Shown: piece after piece, positions 1 to 12,088 of the stretch
How positions within the stretch are numbered: the stretch's first letter is position 1
Layout: each line of letters begins with the position of its first letter
NCBI GenBank assembly: GCA_007922195.1
Contig: ML681998.1
Location: 21,107,395-21,171,394, forward strand
Direction of reading: 5' to 3'
From: Podocnemis expansa
Taxonomy: Eukaryota > Chordata > Testudines > Podocnemididae
Length of the DNA stretch: 64,000 bases
Position numbers and translations under genes: made by a program
The notes under the pieces: generated by a model
The model's database searches: none
The model's input: only the letters and a program-made list of their open reading frames with translations
Told to the model about the DNA's origin: nothing

Positions 1-551
1 AGTCACTTGCATGCCCATTTGTGCACTAAATAGTATGGTAAGTAACAACAAGCTGTATGGTCAGTTATTACAGTGGTGATCAGTGGTAGTAGATGATTAT
101 AGTAATGCCTAGTTTATCAGTGGTGTGCTCAAAGGTACAGGCATTCTTTCCTCCATTTGACTAAGGTTGCTGTTTGGAAATCTGCATCTGCGAATACTGC
201 ATCCTTTCAGATTCTCAGATGTTTTAGCAAAGAAAATGTACTTAAAAGCCTGATTTTAAACCCCCCTCGAAATCTTCCCAGGTCTCCTAGGGGTATTATT
301 TCAACTTGGCATCTGTGCTAACTTTTTGTGCATCAAAATGAAAACATACAGTGCCAATTATCTGATCTGGTTTATCTGCATATGTTGAGATTAATATTAT
401 TACCTTTGATAAACTAACTAGGTTAATCTTAGGCTTCCCTCCCATAGACACTCTCGCAAAAATCTTATCGAACATAACTTTCACTGAATGTTGATGTATC
501 CTTTTAGCATGGTGAACGTAGGTCCATAAATAAAGAGCGAAGGGAGGTAAA
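1..551. other. Unannotated intron sequence
   Basis: I see no gene and no recognisable repeat here. The antisense reading frame at 296-580 has no family resemblance and its 3' part overlaps the CR1 end. Confidence 0.6.
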
Positions 552-1315
552 TTATAGACTACAAGGCCAGAAGGGACCATTGTAATAGTTTTGCCTTCAG
601 CTTCTGCATAACACAGGCATAGTGCTTCCCTGAATTTCTGTTTGAACTAGAACCTGTTTTATAAAAATATCCAGTCTTCATTTTAAAATGGCCAGAGATA
701 GGGAATCCACCAAAATCCTTGGTAAGTGTTCAGTGGTTAATTTCCCTGGGTGTTTGAGTGTCTGCCTTATTTCGAGTTTGAATTTGTCTAGCTTAAGCTT
801 CCAGCCATTGGATCTTGTTGTTATCCCTGTTTGATAGATTGCAGAACGCTGAATTATCAAATTTCTGTTCCCCATCTACATACTTAGAGTGTGATCAAGT
901 CAGTCCTTACCCTACTCTCTGATAAGCTAAAGTGAGTGAGTTCTTTGAGTCTCTCATTATGACATGTTTTCTAATCCTTTAATCGTTCTTGTGTCTCTGT
1001 TCTAAACCTTCCCCAATTTATCAACAGCCTTCTTGAATTGTGGTCACTAGAACCAGACAAAGTATAGCACTTGCACAAGTGCCAAATGAAGAAGTAAAAT
1101 AATCTTGCTACCCCATTTGATATTGCCATTTATATGTCTGAGGAATGGATTATCTCTTTTGACCAGTGAGTATTGCACTGGAAACTCATGTTCATCTGAT
1201 TATCCATAAATGAGTCCTAGCTCTCTTTTCAGAGCCAGTGCTTCACAGGATAGATTTTCTGATTCTATGCATAAAGCCTAGGTTCTTTGTTCCTTGGCAT
1301 ATTGTGCAAGAAGAA
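552..1315 (-). mobile_element. CR1 LINE fragment, antisense, RT C-terminus to 3' end
   Basis: Read on the minus strand this is the 3' part of an old CR1 LINE. The 678-875 frame gives WKLKLDKFKLEIRQTLKHPG, then LPRILVDSLSLAILK, which is the conserved C-terminal block of CR1 ORF2 reverse transcriptase. The + strand text at 553-585 (ACAAGGCCAGAAGGGACCAT) is the antisense of the CR1 3' end. Upstream pieces (DRSL-type, 'isolated aspartates' region) are decayed. The copy is 5'-truncated, which is usual for LINEs, and non-functional. Confidence 0.85.
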
Positions 1316-1459
1316 GCCCAGAACAACAAGGAAACAGGAAGGGAGGAATCACAAACCTGCTATAATGTGTCAGATCACAGAACAGGGAATTAATAGATTT
1401 TAGATTTGTGGCTCTAGTGTGATTACACCGGGATTATGATGTTTTGTTCTAAATGTCTC

Positions 1460-1800
1460 AATACCTGAAGAATATTGATCAGTTTTTATGGGGGATTGAA
1501 AAGAATGACCTGGGAAGAAAGACTAAAAAAAAGCTGGATATGTATAGCTTGAGTAAGCAATGACTGAAGGGGTGCTGTAAGAATCAAGGGAGAAAATTTA
1601 TTTTACTTTAATTAAAAGTAGGTCTGATTAGGAGTCATGGGACTATAATATTAAGAAATGGAGAAGGTTGAAAACATGGGGCTGCACAAAACTTGGGTTT
1701 TTGTGACAGCCCTCATGGCCTGAGAGTACAGATGAAGTTGGAATGTATGGCGGGCAGGCACACTTAAGGCTGGGAAAAAAGCACATCTAGATTAGTTCAG
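1460..1800 (+). repeat. Probable L2/CR1-type LINE fragment, sense
   Basis: The order of phrases (GAAAAGAATGACCTGGGAAG, AAGCTGGATATGTATAGCTT, GACTGAAGGG) is that of the 3' end of L2-like LINE ORF2, decayed. It has no open frame. The assignment is from pattern memory only. Confidence 0.45.
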
Positions 1801-2039
1801 CAGCAGAATGAGGAAAACAATGTTGTTGGTTTATTTTTCTTCTTCTTCTTCCACACATCCTCACATACTGCAGTGTGAGACTTAAAACTGACTAAGTAGC
1901 AGTCTTTTCTTAGTAATTGATAACATCAGGTACAGAAGATTCAAATCCATAAAGAGGTCCATGCAAATTTTCATTTTTCAGGACTTTTATTGCAATTATA
2001 GAAGTGGAAAAGATCCTTTTTTAGTTCAAGTAGCAGTCA

Positions 2040-2235
2040 TTCTCATGGTGGGCACTGCACTATTGTTCCCTACAGCTGATTGTCTAGTGCTTTACCCAAT
2101 CTTGTTTTAAATGTTCTAAAGGCTGTAGCTCCCAGTGTAGCCATGGGAAGACTTATTCCATTGTCAGAGAGATCTCATCCTTAGGAAATTGTTTTTCTTT
2201 CAAGCTACAAGAATAGGATAGTGATTTACTATTAT
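2040..2235 (-). repeat. Probable CR1/L2-type 3' fragment, antisense
   Basis: Segments around 2095-2215 (CCCAATCTTGTTTTAAATGTTC, GGAAGACTTATTCCATTGTC, then TTAGGAAATTGTTTTTC) resemble the antisense of a CR1/L2 RT C-terminus and 3' UTR. The copy is strongly diverged. Confidence 0.45.
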
Positions 2236-3798
2236 CAAAATCTTATACCTAGAGAGAGCTTTCATCAGAAAGTTCAAATACTTACTTGGCTCAGGCTTTG
2301 ATCAACCTTTTCTTTTTGTATCATGATTTCATTAAAATTTTATGTAATGTTTTATAAACTTCACAGCTGAATATATTTTTCACAAGTGCATTATTATTTT
2401 TATTCAGGAAGGTTTTCAGTTGCTGCAGCTTTGCAATTAATATAAAGAAGATATGGTTTGCTGACTACAGGATCTTCTCAGGAGATGAAGACTTTCTGTT
2501 TATAATACACATGCTGATTAGTGGCAGTTACTGTTCATACTCATGTCCCTTACAACATCAGGAGCAGAAAAGTCCCTGAAAGTAAAATTGTACTGTTATC
2601 ATTTGGGGACTTGGAAAGGATGAGTCACACCAGCAGTTAGGCTATTCCTAAAGTCATCTTGCTGGAGCAGGGCTGAATGGTTCATGGAGACCTGGATGAG
2701 GAAATATGAGAACCACCTTGTGGTTCTTCAGAACAGCCCCCCCCCCAACAGTGTTTACCCTACTAGCGTCTTCAGTCCACTGATTTGTAAACAAAGCAGT
2801 TTGGGGACTTAACAATGCTCTTAGCTAGCAGGTAGTGCCCCTGTGGAACTGTAACAAACTGATGGAAACCCTGTCTGGATCCTTGGTGTATATTTATGGC
2901 TCAGACAAGACCTCCTGGATCCAACATATTCTCTGCATGGGCATACTCTCTCCTCAGCAGAAAGATACGTAATGCATCTCAGCAGTACCAGATATTGTAA
3001 ATTGCTATCTGTGTGATACAGGGTAAAAGATGAAGGTTGGTAACCCTTTCTGTAGGGCTGACAGTAATCACATCACTTCTCCCTGCTCCCTTATACATGC
3101 AAACACAATTGAGGGACCACTGTCAGTGCTAGGGCACAGGGTTATAAGGTGGCTAGCCCTTGATTCTCTAAGATTCTCAAATCTCCTCATGGCCTTTTCT
3201 GCTTTGTACTAGCTCCATCAGTGTAATAGGAGATCTCTGCAAGGAGATTCTTGGAGATTCCATTGCCTAAGAGACCTCTCCTACAACATTTTCTGTAGGC
3301 AGGTTTGATTGGACCTAAGTGGGAATCCTTACCAGCTGCTGCTGTGCATTATGATGGGGTTGCAGAGGCCCAGAATGCTTTCATTACCCCTCAGCAGACC
3401 TGTGTAATGTAGAACAGCACTTGGTTTGTGTGTTTCTGTATGCAGGTGTGTTAAGGTAAATAATAGAATTTTGATGATCATGGCATCTGCATGTGTTGTA
3501 CCTTGAAAGAAGCTCTTCACTCAGTACATAGATGTTAATTGTGGAAAAAAATGTAAGAGGTTTCTGTGTGGTTTTCCACCAGCTTGGAAATTGCAGTTGT
3601 TTTACTGGTAGCTCTTCAACAATGTAGTAAAGGTATTGCCAAAAATTTATGTACACGGATTACATTTATTTTTGAAAATGAAAGTACTACGCTGATCCTT
3701 AAAAACTTTTCAATTACCCTAGGCAACTAAGTAAAAACTGATATTTAAATAACATCAGCATGTGTATGACTCTGATTATTTCCTAGAGAATACTAGTA
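2236..3798. other. Unannotated intron sequence
   Basis: 1.5 kb without a recognised gene or repeat, apart from a short C-run near 2739-2748. The small antisense frames at 3329-3656 look like chance. Confidence 0.6.
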
Positions 3799-4587
3799 CA
3801 GTAGGGAACCGTTAACGTGCGGGCATCAGGGGACAAGCCCCGGCGACTGCGCGTTAAGCAGATCATGGGTAAAAGGGACCAAGGCTCCCCCAAGTTCTGT
3901 GCATGTGTGCGCAGCAGACACCACTCCCCCCACACAAATCAGTGCTGGCAGCACAGAGCCAGCACTAAGGGACCCTAGGCAGCCGAAAGACACAGTCTTT
4001 CGGCTGGCAGGGAGCAGCGGGGATCTGGATGCGTCCCCAGCTGCTTCTGGATGAGCTGGGAAGCTTCTGTCGCGGGGGCCATCCGGATCCGCTCCCCCTT
4101 GCCAGTGCGGCGGAAGCTCCTCCGCTTGTCCCGGGCAGCTGGGGATGGATCCAGATTCTCCCGGCCTGCAGGCGATGGTGCAAAGCTTCTGCCACCACTG
4201 GCAGGCTGCAGGGATCTGGATTCATCCCCATCTGCTGCCAGACGAGCGGAGGAGCTTCCACTGCACCAGCAAGCCGTGGGGGGGAGGAGCGGATCCGGAT
4301 GGCCGCCGCAACAGAAGCATCCCAGCTCGTCCAGAAGCAGCTGGGTACGCATCCAGATCCCTGCTGCTCCCTGCCAGCCTGAAGACTCTATCCAAGGCAC
4401 CTGAAAAGAAAAAGGCAGCACTGGTAAGGGTCACTCCGCGTGTTTCCTGCCCCGGCCAACTTCCGCTTGTAGGCAGCATGCGTTACTGAGTCCCGCGTGT
4501 TAACTTGCTGCCTTTGGAGGACATGACCAGAGCGTGCGTTAAGCAGATCCACACACTAACCGGTCATGTGTTAATGGGTTCTCACTG
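3799..4587. mobile_element. pogo/Tigger-like non-autonomous DNA transposon with GC-rich palindromic core
   Basis: The 789-bp unit starts CAGTAGGGAACCGTTAAC and ends GTTAATGGGTTCTCACTG. Read as inverted ends these share CAGT-GAACC-TTAAC, a TcMar-Tigger/pogo type of terminal repeat. A TA dinucleotide lies outside each end (3797-3798 and 4588-4589), the expected TSD. The interior is very GC- and CpG-rich compared with the flanks. It contains two inverted arms, about 4003-4159 and 4215-4380, that match closely once one is reverse-complemented. A separate small hairpin sits at 3981-4005 (10-bp arms). No transposase is present. The overlapping open frames on both strands result from the CpG-rich palindrome. 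Confidence 0.75.
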
Positions 4588-7500
4588 TATGGGGAAGTAC
4601 AAAGACGTCGTGCAAATATTGAGATGACCTTATGCATTTATATTAAATGAAACTTCCATGGACTTAAATGTCACCAATGACACAAGCATGCTCTTATTCT
4701 TAAAAGATCAGTAGTACACAGGTAGTTTACAAAACTAGTCAGAGCAATGCAAAACTGTGCTTTGTTTCTCTTATGTTGTAGTTGTCTGGCTAGTATCATA
4801 AGCACATCAATATTTTAAAAATAAAAGTTTTTGTATTTATATCATATTTACTACTGTTTTCTGCTATTCCCTCTGAAAATTAGTTCAGTTACTATTAACC
4901 GAACGGTTTGGATTTTCCTTGTGCTTTAGTTATTTTAGCCTGCAGCTACCAGAACAATTACTATTATTTTATTTATTTGTTTGTTTATTGCTTTCTTGAG
5001 GTTGCCTGTATTTTGAATTTTGAAGTATGCCTACTTGACCATGGGACTATTTCATGGGGAGCAGATTGCATTTTATTTTGTTCTGACACTGAATGAACCA
5101 GCACTCAGCCCTGTTTGTACTCTTTCACCTCTCAGTCAAAAACTGCATCATTTCATAGTAGGAAGAGTACATTAAAACACACAATAATAATAATAATAAA
5201 TGTTAATCAAAAAACTGCATGTGTCTTTCTGATTGTGTGAGTGTTGTGGTATTCAATTATGCAATTTTCATTGGCATATTAATCATCTTTTCAACAAACA
5301 AGCCGGCGTTAATTAAAGCAAACCATGGATAAAGACATGTTGCCGGATCATCATTCCGTTTATCACAGTACACAGGCTGGCCGTTAAGTAAATTCTGGAC
5401 TGTGAGATGAATTTCAATGTTGGCTTCATCTTTTTTGTTGAAGTTTGAATGTAACTTGGCTGACAACAACAACAAACTTCAGGCTTCACAAGAGAAAGAT
5501 GAGATTATTTGTAATTAATGCCAAAAATAGTGTGCTTCTAATTGGAATTGGGGCATCTGAAGCCAGACCATTTTTGAAAATATGCTCCTTCTCTTGCTTC
5601 ATGTGCGAAAGCAATGAGAGCAGGAAGTGAATGAACCCACATTCACATTCATAAATGTAGGCTTGATGCTTAGTGTTGGAAAGGTTAGTGAACTCTCATT
5701 AAATATAGTAATATGTGTAAAGACAGTTAAATTAGACAAAATCACTTAGTGGTACACACAGAGTAAAGGTGGGGTGGTATAGAATGTTATTGGCCCAAGA
5801 GTTTGGAAATGTAGTGACTTCATACTTTCTAAATTTGAAACCAAGGCCCCAATACTGCAAGCAGTGTTTTCTTATGGATAATTTTAAATGCATCTGTAGT
5901 CCCATTAAACTTCTGCAGGATTAAGGGGGGAGAAGATGAAGCCATTTGGGAAAGAGACAATCGTCCTGTATTGATGGGCAGAGCCAAGCACAATGTACAT
6001 AATGAATAACTACTAAACTCAAATATTAATTGTTCTTCTCTACAGTTACTGTATAGAATGCAGAGGGAATACTGTGGAAATGTCATTTAGTTACAAAGAC
6101 AAATGATTTTTAAGGAGTCTGTTATGTAGAGTATAGCTTCTTTAAAATAAATTACCACGCCTGAAAATTCTCACGCACAGTTTTTTATATGAATCAAAAT
6201 GTATATTGAAATTTCCAACTGAGGGACCACATAGAGCTCTGACACAGTCCTCATTCCATTGCAGAATACTGATAGCAGTAAAATGAAGCACCAAAGTGTA
6301 AGCTACTGCCTGGCTATAACCCACATTTGGGACTCGTGTTGATGATGTCTTAAAGCAATATGATTTTAATTAGCGTACCTTGATTTGATTCCTTCAAACA
6401 TGGTTTTCACATGATGCTAAACAGTTAATTGGTTCTTTTTAGCAGAATTCTTAGAACAGCTTAAAAACAAGTCCATTCATTTGGAATTTACACTCAAGAC
6501 AGCAGTGACGTATGGGCTAGCTTTCCATGTTTTTTTGGGATTGCTAAGTAGGTTTTGAACACTGTCAATAAATGTGTTTTTTTTTCCCCTGGGTAATACA
6601 GCATTATTAATCAATAAATTTCATTTTATGAATGTCTGGATACATTCTGGATAATGAATTTCTTTGAATGACTGAAACTTTGAACCGCTGGTATTAGAGC
6701 ATGCAGGATGAGAGCCTACACTTACAGTATTTCTAAGTAACACATAGAAGTTTGTTGGTTATTTAGCTGTTCTTTAAAAGTGGAAATAATGTAATTGTGT
6801 GCCTTAGTTAAAAAGCTTGAAGGGGAAAGTTACAAAATTTAAAATCTGTTGTTAAATACTTTGAAGACTTTTTTTTGCTAGAGTCATAGAAAATCAGGAA
6901 TATGATAGATGACAGGAGCAAAAATCTGTGAGCAAAATCCTAGCCTGGTTTGTCTTACATTTCATGCAATCCTTTTGAAGTTAATAGATGCAAGTCAGGG
7001 AAGATGTTGGTTGTAGTAACTCTCCTCAGTAGTGCCTTTATTCCAGGTCTGTGGGGCAAAATGTGCCACTGGTTCTTCTCCATATGCCCAAATTCTCTTT
7101 CTAGAAGACTGCTATTGTCCACTAAAACAAAGTGACTGAACCCAAGCTATGAAATTTTATTTGGGTTAAAAATATGTGGTAGAAATGACTTTTCATTATA
7201 CATGATGCTAGCAGAACTGAAAATGAACTCTGTAAGCAAGAGACAAAACAGAATTAGGAGAAAATTCTACCTTCAGTTGAATCAATGCATATCTCACTGA
7301 TATAAATGGAAATTACAGAAGTGTAATTTAAAGCCCTCTGGCCAAATCTGGTGGTGATTAACCACAGTTTAATAAATAGTGGTATAAATTACTATGAGAA
7401 AAATGTGTGTAAATAGCTATTATTTGCTCTGATTGGATATTTAATTAATTCAGTAGTTTTACTCCAGCAAAACTGGGAGTAGAATTTGGTGCAATGCAGG

Positions 7501-8235
7501 GTTTGTTTTCACTGTAGAGGTGACTTGGGCTCTTGGGTGTTGCCCATACCTCCCCTGTCTTCCACACACACAACACTCCCACCTGAGCTTGTTGGAGGTT
7601 TAATTATGAGGTATCTGGCTTAGCTGGGGTATAGGCTAGAGCTCCTGTGCCTTTTTCACTTAGTCTTGTAATCCTCTCAGTTTGCAATGAGGGCACAAGC
7701 TAAATCACTTGAGCTGATAGTCCTTTAGTGTCTTCCCACAATCCAAGCTGTGTGCCCAGAAGGACACACATGTTCTTTCACAATTCTCTGGGGGAAAACA
7801 TAAAGTGGCATATTTTACTGCAACAGAAAGAACCATGGGAGGTTCCCTGAGAAGTCCTAACAACACACAGAAGTGAGTGTAGCACTGGTGATATGACAGT
7901 GAGGCATGCTTTGCAGTGTGGTTGCTCACACCTGTGCTAAGTTAACCAGAATACCAGGATACTAATCACTTGACTTAATTTTTCAGTGAAGACATCCACA
8001 TAGAAGTTATAACAGTTTTATCTTACACTTACTTGCTTGTTTTGTTCCTATTTTTCTTTCCCAGTGTGCAACGTGAGTACGACTTACACTAGTAAATTCC
8101 AAATTGACGTAAATCATGTGTCTTTGCCATCACCTGTTTTTGACTGTCTTTTGTAACTTATGCAGAAGTTTACATCACCATTGCAGATTTCATTTGCCAG
8201 AATTACTGTCCAGTTGGACTATTATGTTTTTCAGC
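4588..8235. other. Mostly unannotated intron sequence
   Basis: 3.6 kb with no recognised gene. It holds a short (AAT)n run at 5181-5200 and an unexplained 72-codon frame at 5257-5475 (separate entry). Weak traces of an old dispersed family with CTCACTGATATAAATGG and GGCCAAATCTGG wording lie at about 7285-7350. Confidence 0.55.
5257..5475 (-). other. Unidentified 72-codon reading frame
   Basis: This minus-strand frame encodes a product with balanced, protein-like composition. It includes NLLNGQPVYCDK, then NDDPATCLYPWFALINAG. I do not recognise the family. There is an in-frame stop just upstream of the Met and no Kozak or splice context. It opposes the ZFPM2 sense strand and stands alone, so if it is real it is a fragment of a processed pseudogene or of a captured foreign gene. 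Chance is also possible at this length. Confidence 0.25.
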
Positions 8236-8449
8236 TGGGGCCTACTTATCTTAAACTTTTGTCCTAACTAAAATTTATCCTACAAAAAGTGGGGTTTTCA
8301 AAAGCACTTAGCATTGGTCTAGGTCTGCTTTATTGATGTCAGTTCTCCAGTGAGAGCAGAGGGACACCAATGGTGAGCACTTTAGAAAATCCCACTTTTT
8401 GTAGGATAAATTTTAGTTAGGACAAAAATTAAAGATAAGTAGGCCCCAA
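8236..8449. mobile_element. Hairpin MITE
   Basis: The ends are GGGGCCTACTTATCTT and its inverse AAGATAAGTAGGCCCC. The whole 214-bp unit folds on itself. Within the arms (about 8237-8303 and 8380-8447) a 33-bp block, 8261-8293, is matched exactly by the reverse complement of 8391-8423, apart from possible end bases. It has no coding capacity. The superfamily is not determined, and no clear TSD was found. Confidence 0.65.
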
Positions 8450-8579
8450 CTGAACTAACCCTAAATGGAACTCTTGTTTTGCATCTTTAATTACAACTGT
8501 AGCCTCTGTGGGGCATGGGGGGTGTGAAGTTCATTTGTTCTTCTGAGGAGATTAATGAAAGCATCTGATCAAAAAAGGG

Positions 8580-8960
8580 AAGCTGTTACATATTGAAAAG
8601 AGGGCTAAAATTAATACAGAAATTACAATATCATTCTAATACTGTAAGGTATATCCTTGATAGATATTGTTGTTTTGAGATGTATTTGAGGAAGCTTTCA
8701 TATGAGGAAATGTTAAAAAGAGCTCAACAGGGGTACGTTAAGATAAGATACGATACAGATATATGATATGAATGGTCCAAGAGCAGTCAAGCTGCTCTTC
8801 CTATTACTCTGTCACACACTGTAAAAAGAGCTACATGGAAATGTCAGTTGCCTTAAGACTGGTACACAATGTGTAATTAATTAATGTAACTCACTCCCAC
8901 AAGGTATTATGAAGGCAAATGCTTCAGTAAAGTTAAAAAAAATGTACAGTTCTTTATTTA
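8580..8960 (+). repeat. Probable L2/CR1-type LINE 3' fragment, sense
   Basis: GAGGGCTAAAATTAATACAG, then AATGGTCCAAGAGCAGTCAA, and at 8885-8925 the phrase TAACTCACTCCCACAAGG with TATTATGAAGGCAAATGC follow the order of an L2-type LINE RT C-terminus (the 'N-L-P-x-V-V-E/K-A' region). Strongly decayed. Confidence 0.5.
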
Positions 8961-11372
8961 AGGAAAAAAATTCTATTATAAAATATTTAAATATTCTGTT
9001 AAAAAGCTCCCTGTATCAGCACAATCAGCCAGGTACATTAGGTTCATTTAACAGTTTGTCTACCAGAGTGCATAGCCCAATAAGTATGACAGGGTCACTT
9101 GGGATGTTCTCTGTTTATATTTCTCATGCTTATGCTCCTGATTCCCTGTCACTGGTGGGGTTACTCCTTATTTATACCAATCTCAAATCATTGGGTTTAT
9201 GCTGTATAAAGCTATCATAAACTAGGGAGAAATTAGGCTCTGCAGATTATTTAATTTTAATGTTTCTGTAAGATGCACCGTTTTGGTCTTGATTTCAAAG
9301 AAAAGTTCTGAAAAAACAGGAAACCTGATCTCGTGAACACTACACTTGAAGCTAAGGAGGACTGCAATTCTTGAAAGACAGAACCAAAGGCTAAATTAAA
9401 TTGTGCACTGATTTACACAGCTGTGGTGTAGATCATTGCTGAATTGGGCAAAGGATTTCCACTCTAATTACTTGATTAAAGAGGACCTAAGGCATTGAAT
9501 AACATCATCCAAACATAAACTCTAAATCTCGAGATTCTCTGACCACTAGGTTTGTGCTAGATAATAAAGCCAGGAAGGAGAAGGTGGTTAAAACTTTTTC
9601 TGAAATGGTTAGTTTGTGGTGGTGTTTATAGCTATTGAGTCTGTATAAGCATTGTCAGAAGCCAAACTCTCTCACTGCTTCTGAAGAAATAGATTACATT
9701 CCAGGAACTGAATATGAAAAAAATTAAAATGATGATTCAGCTGCAAGGCCTCCTTCAGGCTACTAAATATACAGAGAATATTGGTCACGTGGCAACTGTG
9801 TTTTTAGTCCTTTGATGAAGGCCATATAGACCAAATACATCTGTGAGGTTGGTTTTTGTACCTATAAAGTAATATAACCTAATTTATATTTTATTATTTG
9901 CAGCCAGCACTCAAATGGGCTTTAACTATGTGGTGGGAAAACTTGTACAAGCCACTGATGAATCTAGAACTGTAGTAGTTCCCATTCCCTCTTGTTCCGC
10001 TTTCATGTAGCTGAATAGCAATTGATCAACCACTGTAATTAAGATGATGTGCATAGACTTGTCAATTTTATATAACAGTATTTTGTGCTATATCAAAGAC
10101 ATTGCAGTTGATCTGATTTGTATCTATGGTACAAGAGAAATGTCAAGTTTGGAATTGCCAACAATTACAAATGCAAAGACCCCTTGCATGAAGTGGTGCT
10201 TTTTTCTTGTATAACATAATGAAGAAGTAGCACATTTTTTCCTTTCTCTTCTGTGGACCGATGTATGCAAAGTAAGTGCAGGACAGAACACTTCAGATCA
10301 TTTGGGTACAACTGAGAAACAACAACAAAAAATGCCTTTAACAGTTTTATGAGTCTGCTTCAAAAATGAAAGCACTGTAAAAATCATGTAAACATATCAC
10401 CTTCCAACAGTATTAATAAATAGGAAAATAAAGAATGCCTGTTATCTTTTTTGGCATAATTTAAGGTAGTTTATTATTTGAGAGCAGCAAACAGTGAGCA
10501 CTTGTTAGATACCATCAACTGGTCACAGATTCGTAAATATATCAATTTTCTACTGAGAGGAGAATTATATTAACTCATTCCATTGAAAACTATTTTGTGG
10601 TTGAATCATAAGTATAGATGGCTAGATTCTTTGTTGCCCTATACTTTGTATAGTAGTTTCATCCAGCAGAAAGTGGGTATAAAATTTGATTTGATCACAT
10701 TAGGGTTTTACACCTACTTTGCCTTTGCTTTGCAATGCTGTAAATGATGTAAGGGCAGAGCAGGTGAGAATCAGGTCTATAGCTCTCAATGGTCTTAAAG
10801 TTTTTGCCCACTGGAAGTTTCATACCAAATGCAGAAGATACTAAAGTCAGTGGTGTGTTTTACACCATCAGTATGTTCTTTTTTTGTCATTTGCAGCTTA
10901 TTCAGTACGGTGCAGCTGAGCAGTTTGTTTGTAAAAGGCGACTAGAGGAATTTGAAATAAGAAATATGCCTATTTCTGATATATAAATAGTGCTGTTTTG
11001 TCTTAGTGGGGGAGGTTGGGGGGGGGAGGTTGGATTTGATTTAAATCAAAGTGGCTGGAAAGGTACAATCCTTTAGGTTGTGATAGGTAATGAGGGAAAG
11101 AAAGTCCCTCTGCCTTTTTCCTTCCCCCAGCCAACAGGTAGTTTGTCCCTCTCACCTCCTGTCTTCCTTCCTGTATTTTCCTTGTGACTTGAAGGAATGT
11201 GTGGGCAGGGATAGACTAGGCCTTCATGTTCAAGGCTGTGATTGGCCAGTTTGCTCTGTTGTGGGAGCTAATTCATTCCTTCACTAACTCCCTCTGGCAA
11301 CACAGTCCCTTCTTGGGCATATGAACTTTGGGGTATGTTTGTGTAGATGCACTTATGCACCTCTTACTGGCT
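8961..11372. other. Mostly unannotated intron sequence
   Basis: No gene. An old dispersed repeat with TTTTACACCTACTTTGCC and GTGAGAATCAGG wording is likely at 10690-10780. A 17-bp palindrome, ATTTGATTTAAATCAAA, lies near 11033-11050. Confidence 0.55.
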
Positions 11373-11705
11373 CAGACTGCCAGCTCTAAGGAAGATAAAA
11401 CAGCAACTTGGTTATCTGGTCTGGTGGAAAAATCTCCTCACAACTCTTTTTTTTTTTTTTTTCCTTTTCTTTTAAGAATGAGAGGGAGGGAGGTCTGGCT
11501 AGATTCTCAGTGTACCCATGGACCAGCCAGACAATTGTACCTACCCATTCCCCCATGGGTGTGTGCAATTGCCTGGCTGGTCTCCGGGTACACTGAGAAT
11601 CTAGCCAGATCTCCCCACTCCCTTTTTTAAGACAGTTGTGAGGAGATTTTTCCACCAGACCAGACAGTCAAGTTGCTGCTTTCATTTTCCTTACTGGTGA
11701 CATTC
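11373..11705. mobile_element. Large imperfect hairpin (foldback/MITE-like element)
   Basis: The left arm, about 11373-11545, is repeated in reverse complement at about 11552-11705. Shared blocks include TCTGGTCTGGTGGAAAAATC, CTGGCTAGATTCTCAGTGTA and GACCAGCCAG. The left arm also has a T-rich insertion at 11445-11470. The total span is about 330 bp with a short centre near 11548. There is no transposase, and the reading frames on both strands mirror one another because of the symmetry. Confidence 0.65.
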
Positions 11706-12088
11706 TGGCCCGTTAATTAGAACATTGAGGAAGGGGGCTGAATGAACAACTTTCTCAAAACCCTTTCTAAAAAAAAAAAAACCCAAACCACCTCTGCACT
11801 AAAAACATGGCCTCATTATAGGGTTAATGACCAGCTCTTGGGATGAACCTAAGCATGGAACCCAGAAATAATGCCATCATTGCACATGGTCGGGGTGGAG
11901 GTTGTTTGTAGTTTCATGTAGAACGTGTTCCTTGCATGTCATACCCCATTGTCTTGATTTAAATGGTCAGTTTTGCTGCATTAGACCTGAATACTTCCTA
12001 GAAGTTCATGAAGGAGTGGCATTTTGATACCCTTATCCCCTCTACCCCAACGTGTTAAACCCATTCCTGTTGTCTATGCTATTTTCCA

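Noticed and set aside
3900..4450. CpG island / promoter
   Set aside because: The GC-rich block is bounded by transposon ends with a TA duplication and has no exon or TATA nearby.
4029..4489. Several overlapping open frames on both strands
   Set aside because: They lie in the CpG-rich palindromic core of a MITE. The mirrored products on the two strands come from the inverted repeat.
11328..11655. Frames on both strands of about 60-100 codons
   Set aside because: They are mirror images caused by the foldback element, interrupted by a T-run.
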